Shown in pieces: positions 1 through 7,784 of a stretch of 64,000 nucleotides of DNA. The DNA comes from Bog-375 sp049587755 (GTDB lineage: Bacteria; Acidobacteriota; Terriglobia; Bryobacterales; Bryobacteraceae): contig JBAVEN010000014.1 in NCBI GenBank assembly GCA_049587755.1, positions 1 to 64,000 of the forward strand. Reading direction: 5' to 3'. The first letter of the stretch is position 1; each line of letters opens with the position of its first letter. The notes under the pieces were generated by a model that was given only the letters and a program-made list of their open reading frames with translations, had not been told where the DNA came from and made no database searches. The translations under genes were made by a program, and so were the position numbers.

Positions 1-83
1 AGATGGAACTCATCAACCGTCAAGCGTATGGCTTCCGCAACTTCGAAAACGATAGACTCCGGGTGAAGGTGCTATGTTCTTAG
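1..83 (+). CDS. ISL3-family transposase, C-terminal 26 residues (partial)
   Basis: The reading frame enters from the left window edge and stops at the TAG at 81-83. The peptide runs from MELINRQAYGF to VKVLCS and matches the C-terminus encoded at 8297-8376 on the minus strand, except for Asp in place of Tyr after NFEN. ISL3 transposases are DDE enzymes of about 400 residues, so almost the whole gene lies outside the window. Whether it is intact cannot be told here. Confidence 0.7.
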   Translation, partial: MELINRQAYGFRNFENDRLRVKVLCS

Positions 84-151
84 AAAGGTTTGGGATTGGG
101 GTCTGCCCCCGTTTTTGGCGTAGAGCCGCTCGTCGTGGAGGGGTTTGGCTC
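1..151 (+). mobile_element. Left ISL3-type IS end (cut by window edge)
   Basis: These 151 bases are the reverse complement of positions 8229-8379 with a single mismatch (G at 51 against A at 8329 on the plus strand). They hold the last codons of a transposase and its downstream untranslated end. The identity stops at 151, which I take as the end of the element or of its surviving part. The rest of the element lies left of the window. With the copy at 8229-9160 it forms inverted flanks around the Ku/recombinase/terminase module. Confidence 0.75.
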
Positions 152-188
152 GGCAAACAGGACTCGAACCTACAGCCTTTTGGTTAAC
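146..188 (-). pseudogene. 3' half of a tRNA-Asn-like gene
   Basis: Read on the minus strand from 188, the bases fit tRNA positions 34-76 with exact spacing: anticodon GTT, A37, A38, CCAAA, a five-base variable region, T-stem GTAGG, loop TTCGAGT, T-stem CCTGT (two wobble pairs), acceptor TTGCCGA, discriminator G and an encoded CCA. The five bases where positions 27-31 should be (ATCGT) do not pair with CCAAA and there is no D-arm, so the 5' half is missing. The CCA lies inside the IS-end homology at 146-151. It is a tRNA remnant, possibly an old attachment site, and not a working tRNA. Confidence 0.6.
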
Positions 189-305
189 GGACGATCTGTT
201 TGAGTCGTCGCCGCTTAGCCACCCAGAGAAAGCCGCAGAGAGACCGTTTCTCGCCTTGCTTATTCCCACCACCAGAGCGAAGGTCGTTGCGAGGTCACAA
301 CCTTC

Positions 306-1130
306 ATGCCTACTACTGTTTGGAAAGGCCAAATCGCTTTCGGCCTGGTCTCGTTCCCCGTCCAGCTCCACGCTGCCGCCCGCAGCCAATCCGTCAGCTT
401 CCACCAGCTTCATCAGTGCGATCATTCGCGCGTCAAGCAGGTACTCTACTGTCAGGCCGAGGACCGGCCCGTCTCCCGGGCCGAGTTGGTCAAAGGCTTC
501 GAGTACGAGCGCGACCGCTACGTCGTCGTTGGGGATGACGAATTGGACCAGATGGCGCCGCCCAGTTCCCGAGTGATGGAAGTGCGCGAGTTCGTGCCTA
601 TCGCCGAAGTCGATCCGGTGTATCTGGATGCATCGTATTACGTGGTGCCGGAGACGGCAGGGGAGAAACCCTACACGCTATTGTTCGAGGCCCTTCGGCG
701 GTCCGGTCATGCCGCGGTGGCGCAGTGGACCTGCCACAACCGGGAATACCTGGTGCTGCTGCGGCCCGGCCGCTTCGGGCTTCTGCTCCACACTCTCTTC
801 TATGCCGACGAAGTCCGCGCCCTGGATGAATTCCGCACCGAGGTGGAGTGGGTGTCGCCGCGCGAGTTGGAACTGGCCGGTCTGCTGGTGGAAGCGCTGG
901 CGGCGCGCTTCGAACCGGCCAAGTATCGGGACACCTACCGGGAGAACCTGCGGGCGATGCTGGACGCTAAGATCCGGGGCGAGGAACTGAAGCGGCAGGA
1001 GCCAGCACCGGTGCCGGTGGCGGTGCTTGACATTCTGGAGGGTCTCAAGGCCAGCCTGGCGCGCGCCAAGAAACCCGCTGCCGGAGCCGGACGGTCGCCC
1101 GCCAAGCTGACCGCAGCCGCAGCTCGCTGA
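306..1130 (+). CDS. ku: Ku protein (non-homologous end joining)
   Basis: Prokaryotic Ku forms a homodimeric ring that binds double-strand ends and recruits ligase LigD. This 274-residue protein opens with the characteristic MPTTVWKGQIAFGLVSFPV and continues through the Ku core (FEYERDRYVVV, FVPIAEVDPVYLDASYYVVP) to a lysine/alanine-rich tail, a normal length for the family. ATG at 306 is the family start. No ligD is visible in the window. The gene lies inside the IS-bracketed module next to a serine recombinase and terminase genes, so it may serve the mobile element (circularisation or end protection). That role is inference; the family assignment is firm. Confidence 0.93.
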   Translation: MPTTVWKGQIAFGLVSFPVQLHAAARSQSVSFHQLHQCDHSRVKQVLYCQAEDRPVSRAELVKGFEYERDRYVVVGDDELDQMAPPSSRVMEVREFVPIAEVDPVYLDASYYVVPETAGEKPYTLLFEALRRSGHAAVAQWTCHNREYLVLLRPGRFGLLLHTLFYADEVRALDEFRTEVEWVSPRELELAGLLVEALAARFEPAKYRDTYRENLRAMLDAKIRGEELKRQEPAPVPVAVLDILEGLKASLARAKKPAAGAGRSPAKLTAAAAR

Positions 1131-1169
1131 TGAGCTTGACTTCTGCTGACGTCGTTGCCCCTAACGCAG

Positions 1170-1203
1170 AACCGCCGCCGGATCCTGGAACCCGGCGGCG
1201 GTT
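1170..1203. terminator. Hairpin between convergent ku and DUF3489 genes
   Basis: A perfect 12-bp stem (1170-1181 with 1192-1203, core CCGCCGCCGG) encloses a 10-base loop. It lies 40 bases after the ku stop and 19 bases after the stop of the convergent gene. A short TTT follows on the plus strand, so the poly-U tract is weak. A bidirectional terminator is likely. Confidence 0.55.
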
Positions 1204-1221
1204 TGGGGTAGATGGTGATGC

Positions 1222-1608
1222 CTACGTAGCGATCCGGTACACCCGGTCGCCAGATTCGTTCTTCAACGATTCGATCTTCACCCCGTGCTTCTTGCCCGCC
1301 GTCGAGATGAACCCCCGCACGCTGTGCGCCTGCCACCCCGCGGCCGCCATGATCTCGGCCAGCGTCGCCCCCTTCGCCCGTCCGATCATCGCCAGGATCC
1401 GGGCTCCCTTGCTCTGGGTTCGCCCACCACTGGCTGCTTTCTTCCTGGCCTTCGCCTTGCGCCCCTTGGTGCCGGTCGCCTTCTTCTGGCTCTTGGGCGC
1501 GCTCTTCCTCTCCTTGGCCACCTTCTTCGAGCTGGCCTTCTCCGGCGCAACCGTCGCGCCCGCTGCCGCAACAGTCGCCGCCGTGTCATTCGTTTCTGCA
1601 GTTGTCAT
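1222..1608 (-). CDS. DUF3489 domain protein
   Basis: This 128-residue protein has a long basic low-complexity region (about residues 24-68, rich in Lys, Ala and Ser) followed by a compact C-terminal domain of about 60 residues with the DUF3489 pattern: RILAMIGRAKGATLAEIM, WQAHSVRGFIST and GVKIES. That domain resembles a winged-helix DNA-binding fold and the tail suggests nucleic-acid binding. The ATG at 1606-1608 has GGAAGG-like bases upstream. It is transcribed away from the DUF2924-recombinase pair. DUF3489 and DUF2924 genes commonly neighbour this type of serine recombinase. Molecular role unknown. Confidence 0.8.
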   Translation of the reverse strand: MTTAETNDTAATVAAAGATVAPEKASSKKVAKERKSAPKSQKKATGTKGRKAKARKKAASGGRTQSKGARILAMIGRAKGATLAEIMAAAGWQAHSVRGFISTAGKKHGVKIESLKNESGDRVYRIAT

Positions 1609-1801
1609 CGTCGTCCATCTTCCTTTCCTGGCTCCCTTCCGGAGCACCTGATTCATCCCTCTGGTTGGCTGGAAAGGCAAGGCAATTCTTCGCTGCTTTT
1701 CGCTCAAAATCTCGCTTCTCCGGTGCGGATTCTGCTTGCCTGTGGGGCCCCAAAGAGCGTTCATGTGAGGTGTGGTTAACCGCCACGGAGAGGAGGACAT
1801 T

Positions 1802-2320
1802 TTGGAGACTGCCCTGTTAGTGGAAATCGAGAAATTGCGCCGGGAGGGCCTCGGCGCCATGCGCCAGAAGTATCGGGAGGTGTTCGGGGAGGAGACCCGA
1901 TGCCGCCATCGCGAGCATTTGTTCCGCCGCATCGCCTGGCGGCTGCAGGCCTTGGCCGAGGGCGACCTGACCGAACGTGCCCGCGAGCGGGCAAAGGAAC
2001 TCGCCCGCGATGCCGACTTACGGATCATCGCGCCGCGTGACTTCTTCACGGTCGAGGGCGCGCCGGTCCGCACCACGCGCCAGGAGAGCAGCCGCCCCGC
2101 CGATTGCCGTTTGCCTTTGCCGGGCACCTTGCTCCAACGCCAGTGGAAAGGGCGGACCTTTCTGGTCGAGGTGCTGCCGGACGGGTTCCGCTTTGACAAT
2201 CAGTGTTATCCCTCGCTCAGCGCCGTCGCCCTGGCCGCTACCGGCACCCGCTGGAACGGCCTCGCCTTCTTCGGGCTCACCGGCAAGGGGAGGAAGGAGC
2301 AAAACCGTGCGGAAGAGTAG
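1802..2320 (+). CDS. DUF2924 domain protein
   Basis: About 172 residues. The N-terminal half matches DUF2924: an acidic/basic helix (IEKLRREGLGAMRQKYREVF), then HLFRRIAWRLQALAEG and ARERAKELARDADLR; the C-terminal half (about 100-165) has the FLVEVLPDGFRF and WNGLAFFGL segments. I place the start at the TTG at 1802 because GGAGAGGAGG lies about 7 bases before it; a GTG at 1772 in frame has no such site. The end overlaps the recombinase start by 14 bases, which implies translational coupling. DUF2924 has no known activity; the pairing suggests an accessory to recombination or its regulation. Confidence 0.85.
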   Translation: METALLVEIEKLRREGLGAMRQKYREVFGEETRCRHREHLFRRIAWRLQALAEGDLTERARERAKELARDADLRIIAPRDFFTVEGAPVRTTRQESSRPADCRLPLPGTLLQRQWKGRTFLVEVLPDGFRFDNQCYPSLSAVALAATGTRWNGLAFFGLTGKGRKEQNRAEE

Positions 2321-3557
2321 TCCGGATGTGAAAGCGACCCCAACTCGCCTGCGCTGCGCCATCTACACCCGGAAGTCGACCGAGGAGGGACTGGAACAGG
2401 ACTTCAATACGCTCGATGCACAGCGGGAGGCGGCAGAAGCCTTCATCCAGAGCCAGCGGCGTGAAGGGTGGATAGTCTTGACCGAGCGCTACGACGATGG
2501 CGGCTTCACCGGCGCCAACATGGAACGGCCCGCGCTGCAGCGGCTGCTGGCCGCCATCGATGCCGGCGAGATCGATTGCGTGGTGGTGTACAAGGTCGAC
2601 CGCCTGAGCCGCTCCCTGCTCGACTTCACCAGCATCCTGAGCCAGTTCGAGAAGCACAGTGTCAGCTTCGTGGCCGTCACCCAGCAGTTCAACACCAGCA
2701 CGTCGCTCGGTCGGCTGACCCTCAACATCCTGCTCTCCTTTGCCCAGTTCGAGCGGGAGTTGATCGGGGAGCGGACCCGGGACAAGATGTCAGCGGCGCG
2801 GAAGAAGGGCAAATGGGTGGGCGGAACTCTGGTGCTGGGCTACGACGTGGCCCCGGGTGGGGGACGCATTGTGGTGAATGAGCAGGAGGCCGCACAAGTG
2901 CGAGCGATCTTCGGTCTCTTCGAGGAGACGGGCTCCCTCCAGCAGACTTTGGCCGAGATCGAGCGGCGGGGCTGGCGGCTGAAGAGCTGGACCTGCAAGA
3001 CGGGGGAGTTCCACACGGGAGGGCCGTTCACCCTCAGTGCCCTACGGCGGATGCTGAGCAACATCATATACACGGGTGCGGTGTGGCATCAGGGAAAGAT
3101 CTACCCGGGCGAGCACGCGGCCATCTTGGCGCGAGACGACTGGGAGCGGGTTCAGAGGCTGATGTCGCAATCGGCACAACCGCGCGGTCGAATGCGCAAT
3201 AAGCACCAAGCACTGCTGCAGGGATTGCTGCACTGCGAATGCTGCGCGGAGCCGATGGTGTACTCGTACGCGGGCAAGGGAGGACGGAAGTATCCGTATT
3301 ACGTGTGCCGGAGCGCGCAGAAAAACGGCTGGGCCACGTGTCCCAGCAAATCGCTACCTGCGCAGAAGATCGAGGCATCGGTGCTGGGAAGATTGCGGCA
3401 GACGGAGGCAGGTGCTGACCAACTCTGGGAAGAGATGGATCGCCCAGGCCAGATAGAGGCGTTGCAATCCCGTCTAGAGCGTATCGGCTACAACGGCATC
3501 ACGCGGCAGATCTCGATCCGGTTCCGCGAGGCGGCAGAACAGGAGGCACGGGCATGA
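2307..3557 (+). CDS. Serine site-specific recombinase
   Basis: A 416-residue member of the large serine recombinase group. The N-terminal resolvase domain has the nucleophile Ser24 in IYTRKSTEEG, then the YDDGGFTGANMERPAL, VVVYKVDRLSRS and FAQFERELIGERTRDKM motifs. The Recombinase domain follows (about 175-300), then a zinc ribbon with CECC, C and C around residues 310-350. It is on the short side for the family because the C-terminal coiled coil is brief. The GTG at 2307 follows AAGGAGC by about 6 bases and overlaps the DUF2924 gene; the stop overlaps the next start (ATGA). It probably moves the module; its att sites are not identified. Confidence 0.92.
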   Translation: MRKSSPDVKATPTRLRCAIYTRKSTEEGLEQDFNTLDAQREAAEAFIQSQRREGWIVLTERYDDGGFTGANMERPALQRLLAAIDAGEIDCVVVYKVDRLSRSLLDFTSILSQFEKHSVSFVAVTQQFNTSTSLGRLTLNILLSFAQFERELIGERTRDKMSAARKKGKWVGGTLVLGYDVAPGGGRIVVNEQEAAQVRAIFGLFEETGSLQQTLAEIERRGWRLKSWTCKTGEFHTGGPFTLSALRRMLSNIIYTGAVWHQGKIYPGEHAAILARDDWERVQRLMSQSAQPRGRMRNKHQALLQGLLHCECCAEPMVYSYAGKGGRKYPYYVCRSAQKNGWATCPSKSLPAQKIEASVLGRLRQTEAGADQLWEEMDRPGQIEALQSRLERIGYNGITRQISIRFREAAEQEARA

Positions 3558-3955
3558 GCGAGGTCACGTACACGCTGGACTTCGAGATTCGGCACCGAGG
3601 TGGACAGCGAAACGAAGATCCCTGGCGGGGCTCGGAAGCGTCGCACGGTGCGATCCCGCGGATCGCCCGGCTGATGGCCTTAGCCATCCGGCTCGACGGG
3701 CTGATCCGCGAGCAGACGTTACCAAACTACTCCGCGGTGGCCCGGCGCGGGCGGGTGACGCGGGCGCGCATCAGCCAGATCATGAAGCTGCTCCATCTGG
3801 CCCCCGATCTCCAGGAACAGATGCTGTTCTTGTCGCCGAATTCGCGCCTCACTGAGCGCCACCTGCGGCCGATCGTCCGGCAGATCGATTGGCACGAGCA
3901 GCGGCGCCTGTTTCGGGAGCTCACCCGTGCGGTCGGGCCCGAGCCGAGCCATTAG
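3554..3955 (+). CDS. Small HTH-like protein coupled to the recombinase
   Basis: A 133-residue protein whose start shares ATGA with the recombinase stop. A central segment (VARRGRVTRARISQIMKLLHLAPDLQEQMLFL, about residues 58-90, split by family convention) looks like a ParB/KorB-type helix-turn-helix, followed by LTERHLRPIV. Such small proteins often follow these recombinases and may act as directionality or repressor factors; that is inference from position and fold. Its end overlaps the end of the convergent methyltransferase gene by 4 bases. Confidence 0.75.
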   Translation: MSEVTYTLDFEIRHRGGQRNEDPWRGSEASHGAIPRIARLMALAIRLDGLIREQTLPNYSAVARRGRVTRARISQIMKLLHLAPDLQEQMLFLSPNSRLTERHLRPIVRQIDWHEQRRLFRELTRAVGPEPSH

Positions 3956-5310
3956 GCAGCTAAGTCACCTTCTGTGGCCTCTTCTCCGGCGGGTTGCCGG
4001 CGCTGCGATTGCGCCTCCTGAAAAGTGTCGCCTGTGCCGTCCAACTTGGCTTCTTGGCCGGTCGCTTTCTGCCACCGGTCTATGATCACGTCCACGTATT
4101 TGGAATCCAGCTCCAGACCGCAGCACACGCGGCCCGTAAGCTCCGCGGCCATCAATGTCGTCCCGCTGCCCAGGAACGGATCGTATACCAGTTCCCCGCG
4201 CTTGGTATGGTTCACAATTGATCGCCGCATCAGCTCCACCGGCTTCTGCGTGGGGTGATCGAATTTATCCTCATCCGACGCGCCCATAATGAATTTCGGC
4301 GAGGGTGAATCCCAGATCGTCGAGTTCTCCCCTGACTTCCCGTACCACGGTGCGTTGATCTTGCGGACGTACCAGCAAGGTTCGTGCTGAAACCAATAAT
4401 GCGTCCTGGTGAGGACCGGACGACCCTTATTCCAGATGATCTGCTGATGATGTACAAAACCAATCCGTAGCAGGCCGTCCAGAACCTCGCGGGTGAATTT
4501 CGAAGCGTGCCACACGTAAGCTACTTCCAGGCTGGGGACCAGCGCAAATGCCTCGGACCAGTCAGCCCGCGTGTCCGACGAGATCGTGGTGTTGCGGTGC
4601 CCTTCGGTACGTTGGAGGTAACTGGGCTCGGCGGGTCCATGGCCGTTTATTCCCGCCCGGTCACGCCACTCCGAATCCAGCTCAATGCCGTAAGGCGGGT
4701 CGGTCACCAGCAGGAAGGGCCGGTGGTCGCCCAACAGCCGCTGCACAGCCTCAGGGCTGGTCGCATCCCCACACAGCACCCGATGCTCACCCAGAAGCCA
4801 CAGATCGCCGCTCCGTGAGGTGGCCACTGCCGGCAAGGGTGGCGGCGCCAGGGCCTCCTCATCGCCGGGAAGGGCCAACAACTTGTCGATCTCCGGCACA
4901 TCGAAGCCGGTCAGATCCAGGTTGAAGTCGAGTTCTCGAATCTCCTGGAGTTCCAGCGACAATAGCTCCTCGTCCCAATCGGCCCAGGCGACTGAACGAT
5001 TCACCAGCAGACGGAATGCCTTGACCTGTGCCGGCGTCCATTCGTCACAGAGGATCACTGGTACCTCGGCGATGCCCGATTTCCGCGCAGCCTTCAGGCG
5101 CAGATGGCCGTCCACCACCTCGCCATCGCTGCGCACGAGGCACGGAATCTTGAAACCGAACTCACGAATGGAAGCACACATTCGCTCCACCGCCTGATCG
5201 TTCTTGCGCGGGTTCCGAGCGTAGGGGATGAGGCGGTCGATCCGCCAGGTTTCGATTTGAATCGGGGTTGCCGACTCGTACATTGGTTTTGAAGTTGGTG
5301 TTGGTTGCAT
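3952..5310 (-). CDS. ParB-domain DNA methyltransferase (phage type)
   Basis: A 452-residue fusion. Residues about 18-110 form a ParB/Srx-like domain (LIPYARNPRKND, VVDGHLRLKAARKSG). Residues about 165-430 form an N6-adenine/N4-cytosine methyltransferase with catalytic VTDPPYGIE (204-207 DPPY), HPTQKPVELM and the SAM-binding DPFLGSGTT, the order of a beta-class enzyme. This fusion is typical of phages and integrated elements, where it modifies element DNA. The ATG at 5310 has AAAGGAAAG upstream. The terminase large subunit lies 75 bases upstream on the same strand, so the two are probably co-transcribed. No cognate restriction enzyme is visible. Confidence 0.9.
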   Translation of the reverse strand: MQPTPTSKPMYESATPIQIETWRIDRLIPYARNPRKNDQAVERMCASIREFGFKIPCLVRSDGEVVDGHLRLKAARKSGIAEVPVILCDEWTPAQVKAFRLLVNRSVAWADWDEELLSLELQEIRELDFNLDLTGFDVPEIDKLLALPGDEEALAPPPLPAVATSRSGDLWLLGEHRVLCGDATSPEAVQRLLGDHRPFLLVTDPPYGIELDSEWRDRAGINGHGPAEPSYLQRTEGHRNTTISSDTRADWSEAFALVPSLEVAYVWHASKFTREVLDGLLRIGFVHHQQIIWNKGRPVLTRTHYWFQHEPCWYVRKINAPWYGKSGENSTIWDSPSPKFIMGASDEDKFDHPTQKPVELMRRSIVNHTKRGELVYDPFLGSGTTLMAAELTGRVCCGLELDSKYVDVIIDRWQKATGQEAKLDGTGDTFQEAQSQRRQPAGEEATEGDLAA

Positions 5311-5385
5311 AGACTTTCCTTTTTTTCTTGATTGAGACTTTCCGAAATGCTGACGGGAGCTGTGCGACTGTCTGAAGCGACTGCT

Positions 5386-6816
5386 TCACGCCCACGGGCT
5401 GCGCCGAAAATAAGGCCGCGGCAGCGGAGGTTGCGGCTTGGTGCGCATGCGCGTGCGCCCGCTGATGACCAGGTACCGCGTGGCATCCATCAGGTGATCG
5501 TCGCGCTTTACGATCTTGCCCGAACCTTTGTCGTCGCGATGGTATTTGCGAAACTCGCGGAACCAGTTCGGTAGACTTTCCATGACCTTTAAGCGCCCCG
5601 ACACTAGCAGGTTCCAGACTTCGGTAATCCCCGCTTCCACAGCATTCTCGGCCGGCGACAAGTGCAGCCCCAGGTGCGAGTAAAGCTGCATCAACGTGCG
5701 ACCGTCGATCTGGGAGCTGCCCAAGCACGCCGGATCGATCACTCCCGGTATCCAAGGCCCACGACCCAGAATCGCCTGCGCGTGCGAAGCTGGCTCTCCT
5801 TGCCCCTGATAGTGTTCGCTGTACAGGTAGATCACGCCGCTGCCAGGATCCCGGGCACCCCACACCGCCGCCGTGCGGTTCCAACCCACATCCATGCCGT
5901 AGGCCCGCGGCCAATCTTCCGGGATGGCCCGATAAGGGACCGTGATGTCCGACTCGTCGATGGGGTAGATAGCACCGACGCCCAATGCGGGCTCTCCCTC
6001 CGTGCGCGCTTTGATCTGGTACGGCGGCGTGTTGGCCACCAGCTTGCGCTTTTCCTCCGCGTCCAGGTGGGGGACATCCTTCCAGCCAGCTTGTACTACG
6101 TATTTCGAGTTGCGCGATTCTTCGCTTTCCACCTCCAGGAATTGGGTCACCATCTCGCTCATTCCCAGCAAGGGCGTGAAGGTCGTCCAGGTTAGCCCCT
6201 TGGTGGTCAGCAACCGATACAGCATCTCGGTATAGACATCCAGGGGCGGCTCTTCATCGCACCAGATGAAGTCCTTGGCTTCGCCTTCGAAGGAACGCCG
6301 GCCCTGTTCGTAGGTTTTGAAGCCGAGCTTGGAGTCTTTTCCGGAGATGTGCCGCACTAGGACGGTCTCCACGGAGCCGGAAATGCCGCGACCAGCCACC
6401 GTTCGCACGATCGCGTCCACGGGAATCATTCCTGGGTTACGGGATTTTCCCAACAGCACGCTTTCGACGACGTCCCGCGTGGTCTGGCTGGTCGTGCCGC
6501 AGGCCCAGCCATCGGTGGACTTCTCGAAGCGCCGACCCTCCCACCAGTCCGGATACTGGCCGGTGAGGTGGCAAGCTGTCTCGAATGCCCCCGCCACTGT
6601 CTTGCCGACCCGGTTGGCCGCCATGAATAGCCGCTGATTGTAGAGGGCCCCGGCGCGGAAGAACTCGATGTGCTTGGCATAGAGCTCGCGCCGCCATGGC
6701 CCCGTATCGGGGAACATCGTTAACAAGGGGGAGCGGCGGCGCCGGAGTTCGGCCTCGAAAGACGGGAGGCTGAATGACTGCTGGATTCTAGTCAGATCGG
6801 AACTGCGTGGGTTCAT
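5386..6816 (-). CDS. Phage terminase large subunit
   Basis: A 476-residue DNA-packaging motor and nuclease. The ATPase has Walker A AANRVGKTVAG (about 66-76) and Walker B FIWCDEEPP (about 180-188). The C-terminal RNase H-like nuclease has AYGMDVGWNRTAAVWG, GVIDPACLG and RDDHLMDATRYLV, with acidic residues in the expected places. Length is normal and the gene is uninterrupted. It lies 3 bases downstream of the small subunit gene. No portal, protease or capsid gene follows; the next gene is the ParB-methyltransferase and then the recombinase side. It is either a relic or part of a satellite-like element that uses another phage's capsid. Confidence 0.88.
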   Translation of the reverse strand: MNPRSSDLTRIQQSFSLPSFEAELRRRRSPLLTMFPDTGPWRRELYAKHIEFFRAGALYNQRLFMAANRVGKTVAGAFETACHLTGQYPDWWEGRRFEKSTDGWACGTTSQTTRDVVESVLLGKSRNPGMIPVDAIVRTVAGRGISGSVETVLVRHISGKDSKLGFKTYEQGRRSFEGEAKDFIWCDEEPPLDVYTEMLYRLLTTKGLTWTTFTPLLGMSEMVTQFLEVESEESRNSKYVVQAGWKDVPHLDAEEKRKLVANTPPYQIKARTEGEPALGVGAIYPIDESDITVPYRAIPEDWPRAYGMDVGWNRTAAVWGARDPGSGVIYLYSEHYQGQGEPASHAQAILGRGPWIPGVIDPACLGSSQIDGRTLMQLYSHLGLHLSPAENAVEAGITEVWNLLVSGRLKVMESLPNWFREFRKYHRDDKGSGKIVKRDDHLMDATRYLVISGRTRMRTKPQPPLPRPYFRRSPWA

Positions 6817-6819
6817 AAC

Positions 6820-7299
6820 CTATCCCTGATTCGGAGGCTGGGCTTTCTCAATGAGAGCTGTCAACTGCTCAAACTGCTCTTCGGAGAGTCTGGAGTAATC
6901 CAATCCGCCATCGATGGGGATGGGACTTCCATCCGGGCCACTGTGTTCGTTTCGGCGGACGTCGCGATAACCCAGCAGATTCTTCGCAAGGAAGATGGCG
7001 GCCGCGGTGCTGCCTTGAGCGGCTTGAGCGTGCAGTGTGCGGCGCACCGAAATGCGGCCCTTGGCCCGGCCCTGCTCCATGGCTGCGGCGAAGGCAGGCT
7101 GCTTCTGCCGCCGCCGCTCGATTGTCCGTACTCTTACGTGGAAAAACGCCGCTATTTCCTCGTCGGTGCACTGCATGGCGGAGAGCTTTTCCAGCTCTAC
7201 CAAGTCAATGCGGATGGCTTTGCGGCCGGCACCGGCTCGCTTTCCGCCACGCTTAACGGGTTGGGTATTATTAGTAGTTTCCATGTTTGATCGCACCAT
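6820..7299 (-). CDS. Terminase small subunit-like DNA-binding protein
   Basis: A 159-residue protein with a basic N-terminus (KRGGKRAGAGRK), an HTH segment (CTDEEIAAFFHVRVRTIERR, about residues 44-63) and the phage small-terminase signature GSTAAAIFLAKNLLGYRD (about 100-117). Small terminase subunits recognise the packaging site and load the large subunit encoded 3 bases downstream. The start at 7299 follows GGAGG by only 4 bases; a second ATG at 7284 is a possible alternative. The structured non-coding block lies directly upstream. Confidence 0.8.
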   Translation of the reverse strand: MVRSNMETTNNTQPVKRGGKRAGAGRKAIRIDLVELEKLSAMQCTDEEIAAFFHVRVRTIERRRQKQPAFAAAMEQGRAKGRISVRRTLHAQAAQGSTAAAIFLAKNLLGYRDVRRNEHSGPDGSPIPIDGGLDYSRLSEEQFEQLTALIEKAQPPNQG

Positions 7300-7373
7300 G
7301 GGCCTCCGTAGCCCGGCTCTATATGTCCGGATCGGATTGCCCTGCTTAAACTAATCAGAAGGAAATTCAGGCG

Positions 7374-7784
7374 CCTGACAGTCAGTTGAAAAGAGCGTCG
7401 TAACAGCAATTTCAACTGCCTTGGCCTCTCCGGGAAACAGAAAGGCAAGGGACTGTCGGTTCGGAGTTTAGAGCCGCTCCGACAAGCCTATGCTTTTGCT
7501 GGAATCAACAGCAAGCATTTCTGAAACGCGCATCGCAGGCACAGGAGATTCGGTTTCGCACAATTCTCCTGTGACTACTGAACCCGGGGTAGTTTAGAGC
7601 CCGCTCCGCCAGGCTATGCCGATCTCTGAGGTCGGCAGTATGTCGAAATAGGCGGGAACCTGTACAGACTCTCGCCTACTCGCTTGGACGGCTCCTTGCT
7701 CGGAAAGGGGTACAGCCTGGTAAGCAGAAGCTGAGACCAAGTAGCGCCAGGTCATTTCCAAAGGCCGGGGCCGACGGAGTCGGC
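7374..7784. ncRNA. Candidate structured RNA / hairpin-rich block
   Basis: No plausible gene covers these 411 bases, yet at least seven stem-loops can be drawn. They are 7383-7391 with 7410-7418 (9 bp); 7454-7459 with 7479-7484; 7490-7518 (ATGC and TTGCTG arms, 10 bp with a 2-base bulge); 7540-7548 with 7565-7573 (9 bp, CACAGGAGA); 7618-7624 with 7630-7636 (7 bp, one GT); 7649-7657 with 7670-7678 (9 bp, one GT); and 7670-7784 includes 7770-7775 with 7779-7784 (6 bp, 3-base loop). A motif recurs at 7466 and 7592. I cannot match it to RNase P, SRP, tmRNA or an intron. Strand unknown; it lies upstream of the minus-strand terminase genes. Confidence 0.4.
7466..7619. repeat. Imperfect 28-base motif repeated 126 bases apart
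   Basis: The two copies are 7466-7493 and 7592-7619. Both begin GTTTAGAGCC, continue with GCTCCG and end in CTATGC; they differ by one or two indels and a few substitutions. In each copy the terminal ATGC starts a hairpin. The pattern suggests a duplicated RNA domain or two protein-binding sites. Confidence 0.5.

Noticed and set aside
145..576. Plus-strand frame of 143 codons before and into ku
   Set aside because: It begins in the tRNA fragment (the GLEPTAFW peptide is a familiar mistranslation of a tRNA) and then shadows the ku gene.
7454..7784. CRISPR array at the repeated hairpins
   Set aside because: Only two imperfect motif copies 126 bases apart, no regular spacers and no cas genes.
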